Below are positions 46,360 through 57,484 of a stretch of 64,000 nucleotides of DNA, piece after piece. Each line of letters opens with the position of its first letter. Within the stretch, counting starts at the first letter, position 1. The notes beneath the pieces were generated by a model that made no database searches, was not told where the DNA came from, and saw only the letters and a list, made by a program, of their open reading frames with translations. Location: the NCBI RefSeq assembly GCF_029168945.1, contig NC_083602.1, positions 65,306,600-65,370,599 of the forward strand, written 5' to 3'. The position numbers and the translations under genes were made by a program. This DNA comes from Cannabis sativa (lineage: Eukaryota > Streptophyta > Magnoliopsida > Rosales > Cannabaceae).

Positions 46360-48232
46360 AGCCTCCGGAAGACTCCTCAAATGGGCAATGGAATTGAGTC
46401 AGTTTGACTTGCATTACGTGCCCCGGATTTCTGTAAAAGGCCAAGCCTTGGCAGACTTCATCACCGAATGTAATGAAGCCGAGGCAACAGCCAATACTCC
46501 GGAGCCACCCATCCCCACTTGGAGAGTATTCGTAGATGGAGCTTCAAACGAAAACGGTTCGGGAGCCGGAGTAGCTATGATATCACCCACCGGGTTGCGG
46601 CTCCAGGCAGCACTCCGATTCAACTTCACGGCTTCGAACAATGAAGCCGAATATGAGGCTCTAATAGCAGGGCTAAGATTGGCTAAAGCTGTAGGAGCCG
46701 AGAGGGTGGAAATCTACAGTGATTCCCAGCTGGTCGTAAACCAAGTTTCCGGAGAATACCAAACCCGCGGCGAAAGAATGGCCGCGTACGTAACAATAGT
46801 CCGGGAACTGCTCCACGAGTTCACGGACTACAAAATAGAAAGAATCCCCCGAGAAAAGAACGCTCATGCGGACTGTCTGGCTAAGTTAGCCTCGGATAGT
46901 GAAATCGAAGAACTGGGGGTAGTACCCGTGGAACGCTTGGCAGAGCCAAGCATCAAAATAAAAGAGACCACACAAACGGTTGGGCAAGAACCCAGCTGGA
47001 TGGTCCCCATCATAAAATACATAACCACAGGTGAGTTGCCCCAAGAGAGGGCACTGTCTCGAAAGATTCAGTATCAGGCTCATCGTTATGTAATGATGGA
47101 CCAAATTCTCTACCGGAGAGGACTCAGCATGCCTTATTTAAGGTGTGTATCGGACCCTGAAGCTAGACAAACCATGCTGGAGGTCCACGAAATGTTCTGT
47201 GGAGATCATACGGGAGGACCCAGCCTCTCAAAGAAAATATTGAGGCAGGGATACTTCTGGCCAACAATGAAAAAAGATTGTATAGACTATGTCCAAAAGT
47301 GTGACTCGTGCCAAAGGTACGCGAACATACCGAGAGCTCCTCCAAATGAGATCACGCTGATGACAAGCCCCTGGCCCTTCGCGGTCTGGGGCATAGATCT
47401 CATCGGGTCTCTACCTACGGGAAAAGGAGGAGTAAAGTATGCAATAGTAGCAGTAGACTACTTCACCAAATGGACAGAGGCTGAGCCTATGAAGACAATA
47501 ACCGCTAAGAAGGCGTTGGACTTTGTTGTCAAAAACATAGTGTGTCGATACGGCTTACCTCACAAAATAGTCTCAGACAATGGAAAGCAATTTGATTGCG
47601 AGGAATTTACTGACTTCTGCAACCGACACGGAGTAGTGAAAAGCTTCTCCGCGGTAGCCCGGCCTCAAACAAACGGCCAGGCGGAGGCAGTCAATAAAAT
47701 CCTAAAGGTCACCTTGAAAAAGAAGCTGCTGGCTTGTAAAAATAACTGGCCTGAAGAATTGCCAAGGGTATTGTGGGCCTACCGGACGACCCCTAGAACC
47801 ACAACCGGTCACTCGCCGTTCTCAATGGCATACGGTTGTGAAGCAATGGTCCCGGTGGAAACATTATTCCCATCCCACAGGAGAACGACTTATGATCCGG
47901 CCACCAATCAGGCCCTGCTCCAAGAAGCTCTGGATCAAGTCGAAGAACTCCGGGATGAGTCCCAAATACGGATGGCCGCTTATCAAAAGAAGGTGACCAA
48001 GTATTTTAACTCCAAGGTTAAAAACAGAAAATTCGCTATCGGTGACATGGTCCTAAGAAGGGTCTTCCCAGCCACCCAAGAACCCGGAGTGGGGGTACTT
48101 GGACCAAATTGGGAAGGACCATATGAAATCGAGGACGAAATCGGCTCTGGCACTTACAAACTGAAAAGAATGGACGGAACTACTGTCCCAAGAGCCTGGA
48201 ATGCCGATCACCTCAGAAAATACTACCGGTAA
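46208..48232 (+). CDS. Young Tat gypsy pol: RNase H, second RNase H, integrase
   Basis: Frame +1 relative to the upstream gag-RT frame. Visible: RNase H end (HPLRQVL block), second archaeal-type RNase H (VDGASNENGSGAG, NNEAEYEAL, SDSQL), integrase zinc region (His residues in EVHEMFCGDH, then CDSC), catalytic Asp in WGIDLIG, Asp in SDNGKQFD, Glu in NGQAEAVNK, and a C-terminal domain ending HLRKYYR with stop at 48230-48232. Uninterrupted across about 675 codons. It becomes continuous with the upstream frame if one A is removed from 46204-46207; whether that A is real, a programmed shift or an assembly error is open. Confidence 0.9.
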   Translation, partial: RMIGAETRYPVIEKLVFCLLMASRKLRPYFQAHPIRVLTNHPLRQVLQKPEASGRLLKWAMELSQFDLHYVPRISVKGQALADFITECNEAEATANTPEPPIPTWRVFVDGASNENGSGAGVAMISPTGLRLQAALRFNFTASNNEAEYEALIAGLRLAKAVGAERVEIYSDSQLVVNQVSGEYQTRGERMAAYVTIVRELLHEFTDYKIERIPREKNAHADCLAKLASDSEIEELGVVPVERLAEPSIKIKETTQTVGQEPSWMVPIIKYITTGELPQERALSRKIQYQAHRYVMMDQILYRRGLSMPYLRCVSDPEARQTMLEVHEMFCGDHTGGPSLSKKILRQGYFWPTMKKDCIDYVQKCDSCQRYANIPRAPPNEITLMTSPWPFAVWGIDLIGSLPTGKGGVKYAIVAVDYFTKWTEAEPMKTITAKKALDFVVKNIVCRYGLPHKIVSDNGKQFDCEEFTDFCNRHGVVKSFSAVARPQTNGQAEAVNKILKVTLKKKLLACKNNWPEELPRVLWAYRTTPRTTTGHSPFSMAYGCEAMVPVETLFPSHRRTTYDPATNQALLQEALDQVEELRDESQIRMAAYQKKVTKYFNSKVKNRKFAIGDMVLRRVFPATQEPGVGVLGPNWEGPYEIEDEIGSGTYKLKRMDGTTVPRAWNADHLRKYYR

Positions 48233-48394
48233 GCGAATTAAACTTAGCTTTTGTTTAAAGGGTTTGTACCGTCCAAATGTATGCCTCCTCTATATTAAAT
48301 AAAACTGAGTGCCTTAAAAACAAAGTTTCTATGCCACTCAGGGGGGTACTAGGGTATACCGCACGGACAAACAAAAACAAGCTAAGTAAAACAT

Positions 48395-48631
48395 CCTGAC
48401 CCAAAGGTCAGGTCAAGCTAAGTAAAACATCCTGACCCAAAGGGCAGGTTAAGCTAAGTAAAATATCCTGACCCAAAGGGCAGGTCATAAACATGCGCAA
48501 AGAATAAAAGGCGTAAGTATGAAATCCTGAGCCAAAGGACAGGTTGAAATATATGAAGTGTGGAAAAAAGATCGCACATATATATATAAAAAAATATATA
48601 TATAATAAAATATCCTAACCCGAAGGTTAGG
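48395..48631. repeat. Array of five small hairpins between convergent genes
   Basis: Five 18-base units lie at 48395-48412, 48431-48448, 48467-48484, 48526-48543 and 48614-48631. Unit 1 has stem CCTGACC/GGTCAGG with loop CAAA. Unit 5 is CCTAACC/GGTTAGG with loop CGAA: a G-C pair has become A-T on both sides. Units 2 and 3 carry one mismatch, unit 4 two. The first three are spaced 36 bases apart (36-base tandem repeat). The array lies after the pol stop (48232) and after the antisense-gene stop (48797), so it is in the 3' region of both transcripts. A role in 3' end formation or RNA stability is inferred. Confidence 0.75.
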
Positions 48632-48796
48632 TCATACACATATAAATGGCCCGGGGACAAGCCTTAAATTGTCTCCCCTTTAAATAAAGGCTGCCGCCTG
48701 TAAGTAAATTGTTCTAAGGCAGCAGCAAATATGTACAAAGAAAAAAAAAAGAGTTATGAAAAGAACGGGTATAATCTGGGTCAATAATAGGGCAGC

Positions 48797-51700
48797 TCAG
48801 TCAGCCCGTGGCGGAAGACGAGGTCCGATCCGTGCCTCAAGCTCAGCATCCAGTCTCTTCTTCTTCTCCCGAAATTTGGCAATCATGTCCTCGGGTTTGG
48901 GATAGAAAGAAAGCTTGATGCTCTGATCGTTGGTGGCCCAAGCCATGTAGACACCATCATCAAAGCGCTTCGGGCACCGGGCACAGGAGACGGGAGAAAG
49001 GAGCTCGGCCCTCTTGGCCTTCCTAATAGACTGATCTTTATAGTCCCGAAGCTCCTTCAACTCCGCAGCCAGAGCGGCCTTGGATTCAATATCCGACTGG
49101 TGAGTCTCCTCTAGAGACTTCACCTTGGCGGCCATTTCGTCCAAAGCCTCCCTGGCCTCCCGAAGGTCCCGCCTGGCCTTCTCGGCAGCCTCAGTTTGAG
49201 CCCTCAGCTCCTCCTGATGATGGGCCTCCATCCTGCCTCTCCGCTGGGCCTCGGCCTGGATCATGTCCTCCGCCTGAGCCTCCCTCCGGATAGCCTCCTC
49301 CTCCCTGGCCTTGGCCCTCTCTTCCTTAGCCTTGGCCGCAGCCTCCTGGCGCTCGGCGGCCTCCTGGTAGATCAGCCTCTCCGCAGTAAGGTCTTGAAGG
49401 ACCTTCTTGACGTCGTTCATGTCCCCAAAATCGGACAGAGCGAAGCCATGGCTTATGATGTTCTTGGAGAGGCGACCAGCCTCAGCTGCAAGCTGAGCCA
49501 TGATGGGATGTCAGGGAAAATTCCTCAAAGGAAGAAAACAAAATACAAACACCAAAAAGGAAACGTAAAGAATTGCAAAGTACTTACCACTGTGAGGGAA
49601 TGGCTGAGGTCCTGGACTTGGAAGATAGAGTTCAGGGAAGCACAAGTGGCAAACCGCTTGGGCGCACAGCGTGTAAGCTGAGAGGCGAACTCACCGGTCA
49701 TTTCCGCAGCAAAAGGAGCCAGAGTGGGCCCAAGGAGGGGACGGAACCAGTCGGCCAAAGGATCCAGGTTGAGGTTCCACGGATCATGATATTCCGGATG
49801 GTTAATGCTCGCCTCAACCTCCGCCCGCAGGATCCTCCTAAGGGCCTCCACATCGGCATATCCCCGGGAGTACTCGTCCATAGCGTAGTTGTGCTTGGCT
49901 ATGCGAAGCTCCTGCCTCGCCTCATCCCCCGGAATCGGGGTAAGCTCAATGCGAGGAGAAGCAGGATTTTCCTCCATTGGAGACACCCCGCCGTCTAGGC
50001 CATGAGCGGGAGTGTCGGCCCTCCGAGGCCTCTTCGGCTCGTCTTGGGCAATCATCTTGCCCTTGCGCTTGCGGATCAGAGCCACTTCTGACTCCTCGTC
50101 CTCCTCTGCTACCACTGGGAGAGCTTGAGGGTCTCCAGCACCCTCGGCGGCTTCCTCCGAGAAGTCCCATCCTTTCCCCTGGCCTTCTCCCGGAAGCACC
50201 TCCTCGTCATCCACCAAGTCGATGGTTTCGGGAAGAGCGCCGGAAGAAACCTTCAAGGAAGGGGCCGGGGGAGAGGGGGTGAAAGCCGGAGGAGCCACCG
50301 GAGTATGGACCCCAGCCAGCCGTTCCAGGATGGCATCCATGGAGGTACCTGTTCCAATAAAGCAAGCAAGTGTTAGAAGTCCGTGAGAAACTACTTACAA
50401 AAGGCGCAGTAAATAAACTACTCCTACCCGGACTCCCTAGTTCGGCCCTAGCAAAATCCTGAACTTTAATGCTGGCAGCATCATCTCCAAGGTAACTGTC
50501 CGAGGGCCGAAACCAGCTGGACGCTATGTAAGCCGACGGACCTAAGGGAATAGGTTCCGGAGGGCCGGGGCCCATCCGGGACCGACCTAGGTAATCTCCT
50601 AAGTTTGTAAAATAAAACTCCTTCAAATGATCCCCCCACCGGGTCGACGGCATCTTAAACCTACGTAGACGCTCGTCGAACCCTATGGGCCTACGACTGG
50701 TATATTCATCAACAGAAGGGACATATTGAATTATCAAAGGAGACTTACCACCAGCACCAGAAGTGCTAGCACCGGGAGCGCCCGAGTTTGGTTCGGGGAT
50801 TGAAGGCTGGGGCCGGGAAGTCTGGTTCTCGGAAGAACCTTCAAGACGAAGGGGTCCCCGGCGGAAGGACCTCTAATCTCTTCTTGAAGTATCTTATCAA
50901 AAAATTTAGCTTCGGACTTCCCGCCGATAGCTTGGCTCCTTCGCACCACCGGGCTCCCCACACGGAGCCCTCTCCCGCAGGCAGCCCGGGCACCGGAATA
51001 CGCCTTCTCCCGGGCCTTCCGTAGAGATAATCCTGGTACTTCTTCTCTGCCGTAGCAATAAGCTCATCCCGGAAGGCCTTCTCCGCGACTGGCGCCCTCA
51101 CGTTAGGGCAGATAACCTTGGAAAGGTTGGAGTCATCCACGGATTGGTGAGAAAGGATAAGTTTGGCCTTTCTGCAATTCTCCGTGGTGACCAAGCCCCC
51201 GACGTCAAGATCGGCATGGTCGTAAGAGGCGAAGGCTTGGGCCCTTCGAAGGAACGCCTGGGTGGTGAGCGTCCGCTGGTAAGGTGGGATCCGCACCCAC
51301 TCCGTGAGCAGCTCCGGATGGTCCACGGCCCTAAAACCGGAGGACAAGAAAAATCGGTGGCGGTACTCCTTAACATGAGTCTGCCTATTATACGGAACCA
51401 CCCCTTCGTTAGCGGTGGTGGATCCGAACCCATAAAAGCCGTCCTTAAGTTTGTACCCTTTCTTGGGGACGGATACAAGTTCGTAAAAATACAAAATTTC
51501 CGCCGGCCGGGAGACCCCCGGCGCGTGCGCATAAAAAATAAATAAGCCTGAGAGCAGGCGGTATGCTTGAGGAATAAGTTGGTATGGCGCAAGGCCGACA
51601 AAAACAAGAAAATCAACAAAATAGTCCTGGAGCGGGAGCATTGCGCCGGCCATCAGATGGGTCTGACTCCAAGCCCCGAAGCCGTCATAGTTAAGGTTGG

Positions 51701-51941
51701 GTGTCTCCGAGTCACGAGGAGGCCGGTGGAAAGTCCCTGAGGTAGAGGGTTTGATTCCAGCCACGTTAATGATGTTCTCCAGCTGGTGAGGGCAGGTCAG
51801 GGTCGATCGAAGCTCGGCCGCCTCCCAGCCAGTGGCGCGGGACTTGTACCCTTCCTGGGCAACAGGTCCCAGAGAAACCTCCTCCAGGGTAGCAATACTC
51901 TTCCCCTTCTTCTTCGAGGACTTTGAGCCAGAAGCAGACAT
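48797..51941 (-). CDS. Antisense spliced gene of the Tat gypsy (Transposase_28-like plus coiled coil)
   Basis: Runs against pol. Exon 1 from ATG 51941 carries the domain seen in plant gypsy-type putative transposon proteins (around 51610-51520: DFLVFVGLAPYQL, AYRLLSG). A Ser/Pro-rich exon follows to 50428. Intron 50349-50427 (GTAGGA...AACAG) joins to exon 50348-49588 (acidic, nuclear-signal-like RKRKGK), in phase. Intron 49493-49587 (GTAAGT...CTCAG) joins to exon 49492-48797, an Ala/Glu/Arg-rich coiled coil, again in phase and ending in a stop. Between about 50840 and 51015 the frame changes at least once; a further intron or small indels could explain this and I could not settle it. Function unknown; antisense frames of this kind are a known Tat-lineage trait. 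The decayed bottom gypsy has the same gene. Confidence 0.75.
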
Positions 51942-51949
51942 GATATGCT

Positions 51950-52362
51950 CTGAGAAAAACGAAAAGAAAAAACCCAGCAGTTAGGCCCCATATCAAACCC
52001 TAAACCAGAAAAAAGGGAGTGGGGGTCCCCTAACCGCTGGAAAGAGGCCCCCTCCGGACACGTGTCACCTGGGAAACTCGAAAGAGAATCCCTGAACAAG
52101 TATCGGGTGCAGTAAAATAACAGTAAAAGCGGTTTTGCAAAAAGGAAAAGAAAAGGTCTTCCTATGCCCTAAGCAAATGCTAAACGAAGGATACACGGCT
52201 TTCTTCAAACAAAAACTGTACGACTACTACTACTACAGTGAAATGTAAGAGTAGGACTCAAAGAGCTCAAACACTCACACTCCAGAAATCTCTGAGTACG
52301 AACCCAGAAAACAAACAAAATAAATGTAAGCATGCTAGAGTCTAAAGATTCGAAGAACTTAC
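51950..52362 (-). other. 5' UTR intron of the antisense gene
   Basis: On the minus strand the donor GTAAGTTC starts at 52362. A strong pyrimidine-rich acceptor ending TTTTTCTCAG finishes at 51950, eight bases before the ATG. Together with a TATA box further upstream, this indicates a proper spliced transcript. Confidence 0.6.
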
Positions 52363-52560
52363 AGTTGATTGTTGAACCGGGGGTACTGGGAATGATTGAG
52401 CGAGAGTTGAGAAGCACTGGTGAAATCGAACACTGGAAGATTACAGAAAATGTTCAAGTGTTAAGGCGGTTTGTGCTACTTTGAGGAAATTTTCTCTCTG
52501 AGAAATTCAAGCAAAAATGGTAAGGAATGGAAAGTAACCAAAATGAAGGAAAGGTGATGG

Positions 52561-52568
52561 CTTTTATA
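52561..52568 (-). promoter_or_regulatory. TATA box of the antisense gene
   Basis: The minus strand reads CCTATAAAAGCC, a strong plant TATA context, about 620 bases before the ATG and about 200 before the 5' UTR donor. The bottom gypsy has TATAAAAT at the matching place (59474-59481). Confidence 0.6.
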
Positions 52569-52986
52569 GGCAAAAATGCATGAGGAACAGGCGCCTTCAC
52601 CTACCAATCGTACGGTTAGGGAAGCACGCGATTCAAATTCCCAATAGATCAACGGGCCAGATCAATCCGCCATTAAGGCGGTGCAAACGTTTGAGTATCC
52701 GTCTGGCACCATCAATGCGCCGCATCAATCAGGGGGCGTAAAACGAATCGACCTCTGCAAAAGTGAATCACTGCATTTAATGCCATTATTAGGCACACCT
52801 TCACGCGCCCCACGTCGTATCGTAAGACCGAGGAGGCGGCTGGAAACATTCCTACGAACAACGTAGTATCGCATTAAATAACCTCATTTAATGTGTCCCC
52901 CACGCGCTCGAGGCTCGAGCTGGGGAAACGAGGAGTCAACTGGAGATACTTGGACAAGCCTTGGTTTATTTTTACTAAGTAAACAA

Positions 52987-53001
52987 GGCTTGGGGGGTAA
53001 A
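52987..53001 (+). other. Polypurine tract of young Tat gypsy
   Basis: GGCTTGGGGGGTAAA directly precedes the 3' LTR. Confidence 0.75.
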
Positions 53002-53782
53002 TGTTGCTCCTAAAATCGCCCAATATACGTGGACCAGTCAGGAAGGGACACGTGGATCAAATTACTTGAGATAGAACTGCTAAGTCTTTGTGTGACACCA
53101 AGAAGCGTTATTCGAATGGGTCCCGGAAGATGCACCCGGAGTACAAGGTACTCCCGGAAGCGAACATGGCTCAAAGGCACTCCGGGATGTGTCAGGTCTC
53201 TCCCGAGACATCAAGTCGCATTTAATGCTGCATGGGAGGAAGCGTGTTGGGACTATACACGCAATAAAGTCTGACGGCACATCCCCCAAACAGCAGCACT
53301 ACAGTAATGATCATTTAAGTCTAGCGACGGCTACTCTGCGAAGAGTCACGTCAATCATAAGACAAAAAGGACATTCTCCATAAAAACCCTACAGCACCTA
53401 GGGATTTGACCGTGCATCACCCATGGTATATTCATCGGAAATGCCCAACTTTATGGATACTTACAGACACATGTGTAAGTACAATTCTAGGGATTGCCCC
53501 TCTAAAACACTATAAATACCCCCTCAAAGCTCATTTAATGGGGTCGGAGAATCTTGGCTGCTTAAGAGCAAACAGAGAAGAAACTCACCAAGAACATTCT
53601 TTGTATTAAAGAGAGAAACATTCTCCCAAGTGTAAGATCTGTATTAAAGACATCCATAAATATCAGTGGCTCGTGGACTAAGGCTCATTAACGCCCCAAC
53701 CACGTAAAAAGTCTTCATCTCGCTTTCTTATAGCTCACTATTATATTCGTATTATATTAGTTGCCGAAAACCTCGGTCAACA
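53002..53782 (+). repeat. 3' LTR of young Tat gypsy
   Basis: 781 bases, no difference from the 5' LTR seen by eye. TATA box 53511-53518. Followed by GTTAT, then copia B leader. Confidence 0.95.
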
Positions 53783-55562
53783 GTTATAATTCTATATTTA
53801 ATTAAATACAAGAAAATACATATAGTTTAGCTTAGAATAAAGAATTCTTTAAACTATAATTTTCTTAAATTAATTTCAAAATAAATGAAATTAATTATGT
53901 TGCTAATCAATTTTATTAGGTTAAACTAGTTTAATTAACCTAGTACAGTCATTCAAATCAAGCAAATGGGCCTTCACAATTGGGGTGGTTTATGTGAGGG
54001 GGTGCTGGGTTCAGTATGTCGTACCCACTACTATGGCTCCCAACTCTCACACAAGGCCCAAAAGAGAGGAATTTAACCTTAAAATGAACAACTGTTATTA
54101 ATTGAATAGGCCCAAAAACTAAATGGGCCTAAATAAAATCTATCAAGAACTATGATAATTTATTTAGCAACAATAACCTATATGCATCTATAATGAAATT
54201 AAACACATAGGCTCAGACTGGCACACTTTGGATGGGTCCTATCATGTTGCTAGGTCATACATAGATGAAAGAAGATTGTAAATATATCTGTTACAAATTA
54301 TTATCTTGACCAAGGGAGCCATCAGATCATTAGATCTGGCAAAAAGTAACCATGGCTATTTGCAATCAAGTAATAATAGGTTTTGAAAACTTACAAACAA
54401 GCTAAAACACATACTCCTGCAACAAGGTTAGCTGGATAGTTGGATGTAGGATTTATTTAATTTTAAATAAATAAAGAATTTCGAAATAATTAATTAAATA
54501 AATAAAATATTTATTTTCAAAATTTAAAATAAAATAAAAGAAATTTCAAAAATTAAAAAAAAAAAATTTAATTTAAAATTAAACCTACAATTTTGAAAAA
54601 TTAGGTTTCAACCAACCTAAATATCGTTTCAAAATTTGCTAACTACTTTTAAAAATTAAATGTTATTTTATAAATAAAAATTAAATAAAAAATTAAAAAA
54701 GATAAATGAATATCTTTTTCAGATTTTAAATGTAATTTAAATAAATAAAATAACAAAATTTAAAAGTTAGCAAAATATCTTACACCCTTTTAAAATTACA
54801 TGATTATAGTTATCTTATTTTAAATTTAAATAAGGTCAAATTATTTAAAAAAAATTTAATTTAAAATATTTAAAATCTGACCTTAAATTTAAAAATAAGA
54901 TAAGATATAATCAAATTTAAAAATAAGATAGATTATTAAGCAAAAAAAGATAGATTATTAAGCAAAAAAAGATAGATACTAACTATTTTTAAATTCAAAT
55001 TACACTAATATCTTGAATTAAATTTAAAAAATATTAAATTAATTCATAACGATAATTAGAATTGAATTAGGAATAGTAATAGTATAAATACAGAACTACA
55101 CAAAAAATCGGAAGTTAATTCCATGAAAAAGCAAGAAAAAATGAAGAAAAACGAAAAAATTGCAAGCTGTACGGACAGTATGCTTGGCATACTGTCCATG
55201 GGCGCGCTGGTGGGTGCTTGGTCGTGCAACCTCGGCGGAATGCATGATTTGCATGAAATCCGCGCGCGCACGAGGGTGCTGCTCAACCCCGATTTTTTCG
55301 AAACTTCAAAAAATCATAACTAATTCAAATTAAATCGAAATTGAGTTCTGTAAAAAAGTAACTTGCTTAATTTTTTCTATACAATTTAATAAAAATAATT
55401 CCAGAAACAGATATTCAATTATTTTTCACGAAAATTCACAAACATCAATCAATCATCAAATAACACTCAATACAACATGATACCATCCAAAAAACATCAA
55501 ACAATCGTTTTAAAGTCTAAATTTCTTGCAAGCAAATCAATTACCATGGCTCTGAGGCTAGT
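53783..55562 (-). other. Copia B leader, second part
   Basis: Resumes the AT-rich leader cut at 41396. It contains a foreign-looking GC-rich insert of about 120 bases (55170-55295) with a strong hairpin, GGACAGTATGC/GCATACTGTCC (55173-55197), at the place where C and A have other palindromes. The altered primer site (minus strand TAGCCTCAGAGCC) adjoins the LTR at 55563. Confidence 0.75.
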
Positions 55563-57479
55563 TGTTGGAAATTATTTTACCAGGATCTTAGATCTACTCA
55601 CAAGTATGTTTATTAACATCCTAAATAAGAACTTTCTAAAACGATGAAATAAAGATGTATAAAGTTTAAGAAACCTTACACTGGGTGCAGCGGAATATAA
55701 TACACTGGGTGCAGCGGAATATAATGACTCCTTCCGTTCAGATATCTAGCCCTTGATTCCTTTCTGTAGCAGAGCATTATCAATATCTGAACCTGGATCT
55801 CTTTCTCTGAATCTTTGATGCTGAAACTCCTTCTTGCTGAAAGTCTTTCTTGACGATCTTCCTCACTATGGTTGAGGTATCACTTGCTGTGTGTGGGCAC
55901 TACTCATACACTAAGAATTTCAAAATTTAAGAGGGAAGAAAGAGAGAGGGAGTGGTCGGGCAGATAGGGAGAGAGAAGGCTCAGTTTTTTCTGAATCAAA
56001 AGTGTCAGAAGAAAAGTGTAATTTTCCTGAAGCTTTCACTATCTATTTATAGCATTCCACTAGGGTTAGGTTTGAATTATTTGGCATTAAAATAATGAAA
56101 ATATCAGTTTAAATTGCCTAAAAAAGTGGCCGGCCATGGTTAGTGGATTTGGGACTCATTTTTTGCAATTTTGCAGTTTTACCTTTTCTGCATCTGATTT
56201 TCTCAAAAACGCCAATTTTCTAATTCAACCATTTAAATGCCAATTCTAACTATTTAATAACTATAAATAATTATTAAATAATATTGTCATTTATCATATT
56301 TATTAATTGAACCATACAAAGTATCATAATTAACAAATATGCCCCTAAAAATCTTTCTTTACAATTTCGCCCTTACTTAGTGAAAAATTCACAAATAGAC
56401 ATAGTCTAATTTGAGAATTATAATTGATTAATCAAAACCAATTACATGAGTCTTACAAGCAATATTATCTCAACTAGTGGGGGGACCATGGGTCTATATA
56501 ACCGAGCTTCCAATAAGTAGATCAAGAATTTAGCACTAAAATTTACTAACTTATTAATTCTTCGTTGAATCCACGCATAGAACTTAGAATTGCACTCTCA
56601 GTATATAGAATGCTCTATATGTTCCACCATATAGACACATCATTAGTTATCCATTGTTATAATCCTAATGTGATCAATGATCCTCTATATGAATGATCTA
56701 CACTGTAAAGGGATTAAATTACCGTTACACCCTACAATGTATTTATTCCTTAAAACACTTGACCCCGTATAAATGATATTTCAGCTTATGTGAAATGAGT
56801 ACTCCACCATTTATGTTCGTTTGGTCAAGCTCGAAGGAGATCATCCTTTGCTTACTATTCGCCAGATAGAAGCTATAGATTCCATGTTTATGATAGCGCT
56901 CCCACTCAATTGCACTACCGTGTTCCCAAAATGTACGTATCACCCTGACCTAAAAGTAGGCTTAACTAACAAATCAAAGAACACGAATATCCTTTCAAGA
57001 TTGAGCCTAATCATAACAGGATTAAGAACATTTGATCTAGGATCAACTAGGCGATATTGACTTGAATAGATATTACGGTAAGTTTAATAAATCTAAGTCA
57101 AAGTTCAATATCGGTCCCTTCCGATGCATACTCCATGCATCCAACCTGAGCTTTACTTTAACCAATGCTCTGGAAAGAACATAGCACTTCTCCAAATGCA
57201 AGTAAACTCTGTTGTAGATTATCATATCAGTAAAACCCTATGTCTGATAAATCTAGGAAACTTTATTCACATAGTCATGTTTACTTTCCAATGTGTTGAC
57301 GGCACAATAAACAGGATCAAGTATGTGAAAAGGGTTTCAGATGAATTTATACATTATGTACATATAATCATGAAATAAATCATGTGAACCATGCAACATT
57401 AAATGTTATTTCTGATCTATATTAATAAGTAAATCTGATTATATTGAAATGAGTTTTATTTAGGGCATAAAACCCAACA
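55563..57479 (-). repeat. Copia B 5' LTR (mosaic)
   Basis: TGTTGG to CCCAACA. Near 55677-55724 a 24-base unit containing CACTGGGTGCAGCGGAATAT is tandemly duplicated. Bases before about 56220 follow B's other LTR; bases after about 56285 follow copy A's LTRs and are identical to A's right LTR over the last 800. TATA box at 56044-56051. Confidence 0.9.
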
Positions 57480-57484
57480 CTAAG

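Larger units (their letters stand above)
41397..53782 (+). mobile_element. Young Tat-lineage Ty3/gypsy retrotransposon with antisense gene
   Basis: 12,386 bases with LTRs of 781 bases each that look identical. Target duplication GTTAT (41392-41396, 53783-53787) lies within copia B's leader; the empty site is seen in copy A near 32137. Order: LTR, primer site, gag-protease-reverse transcriptase-RNase H-second RNase H-integrase, hairpin array, antisense spliced gene, purine tract, LTR. The second RNase H and the antisense gene between pol and the 3' LTR are known Tat-lineage traits. It is much GC-richer than its host DNA. Identical LTRs point to a very recent insertion. Confidence 0.95.
21012..57479 (-). 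mobile_element. Copia retrotransposon B (minus strand), split by two later insertions
   Basis: Target duplication CTAAG at 21007-21011 and 57480-57484 defines the ends. Removing copy A (21041-35777) and the young Tat gypsy (41397-53782), each with one duplication, leaves about 9.3 kb. Left (3') LTR: 21012-21040 plus 35778-37643, its last bases lost in a deletion. Right (5') LTR: 55563-57479. The interior holds a decayed pol and the long leader of the same family as element C. It is inserted in the antisense gene of the bottom gypsy. Non-autonomous and degenerate. Confidence 0.9.

Noticed and set aside
49196..50376. Plus-strand open frames across the antisense gene
   Set aside because: Mirror frames of the Ala/Glu/Arg-rich coding strand. 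The minus strand has splice sites, domain similarity and a TATA box; the plus strand has none.
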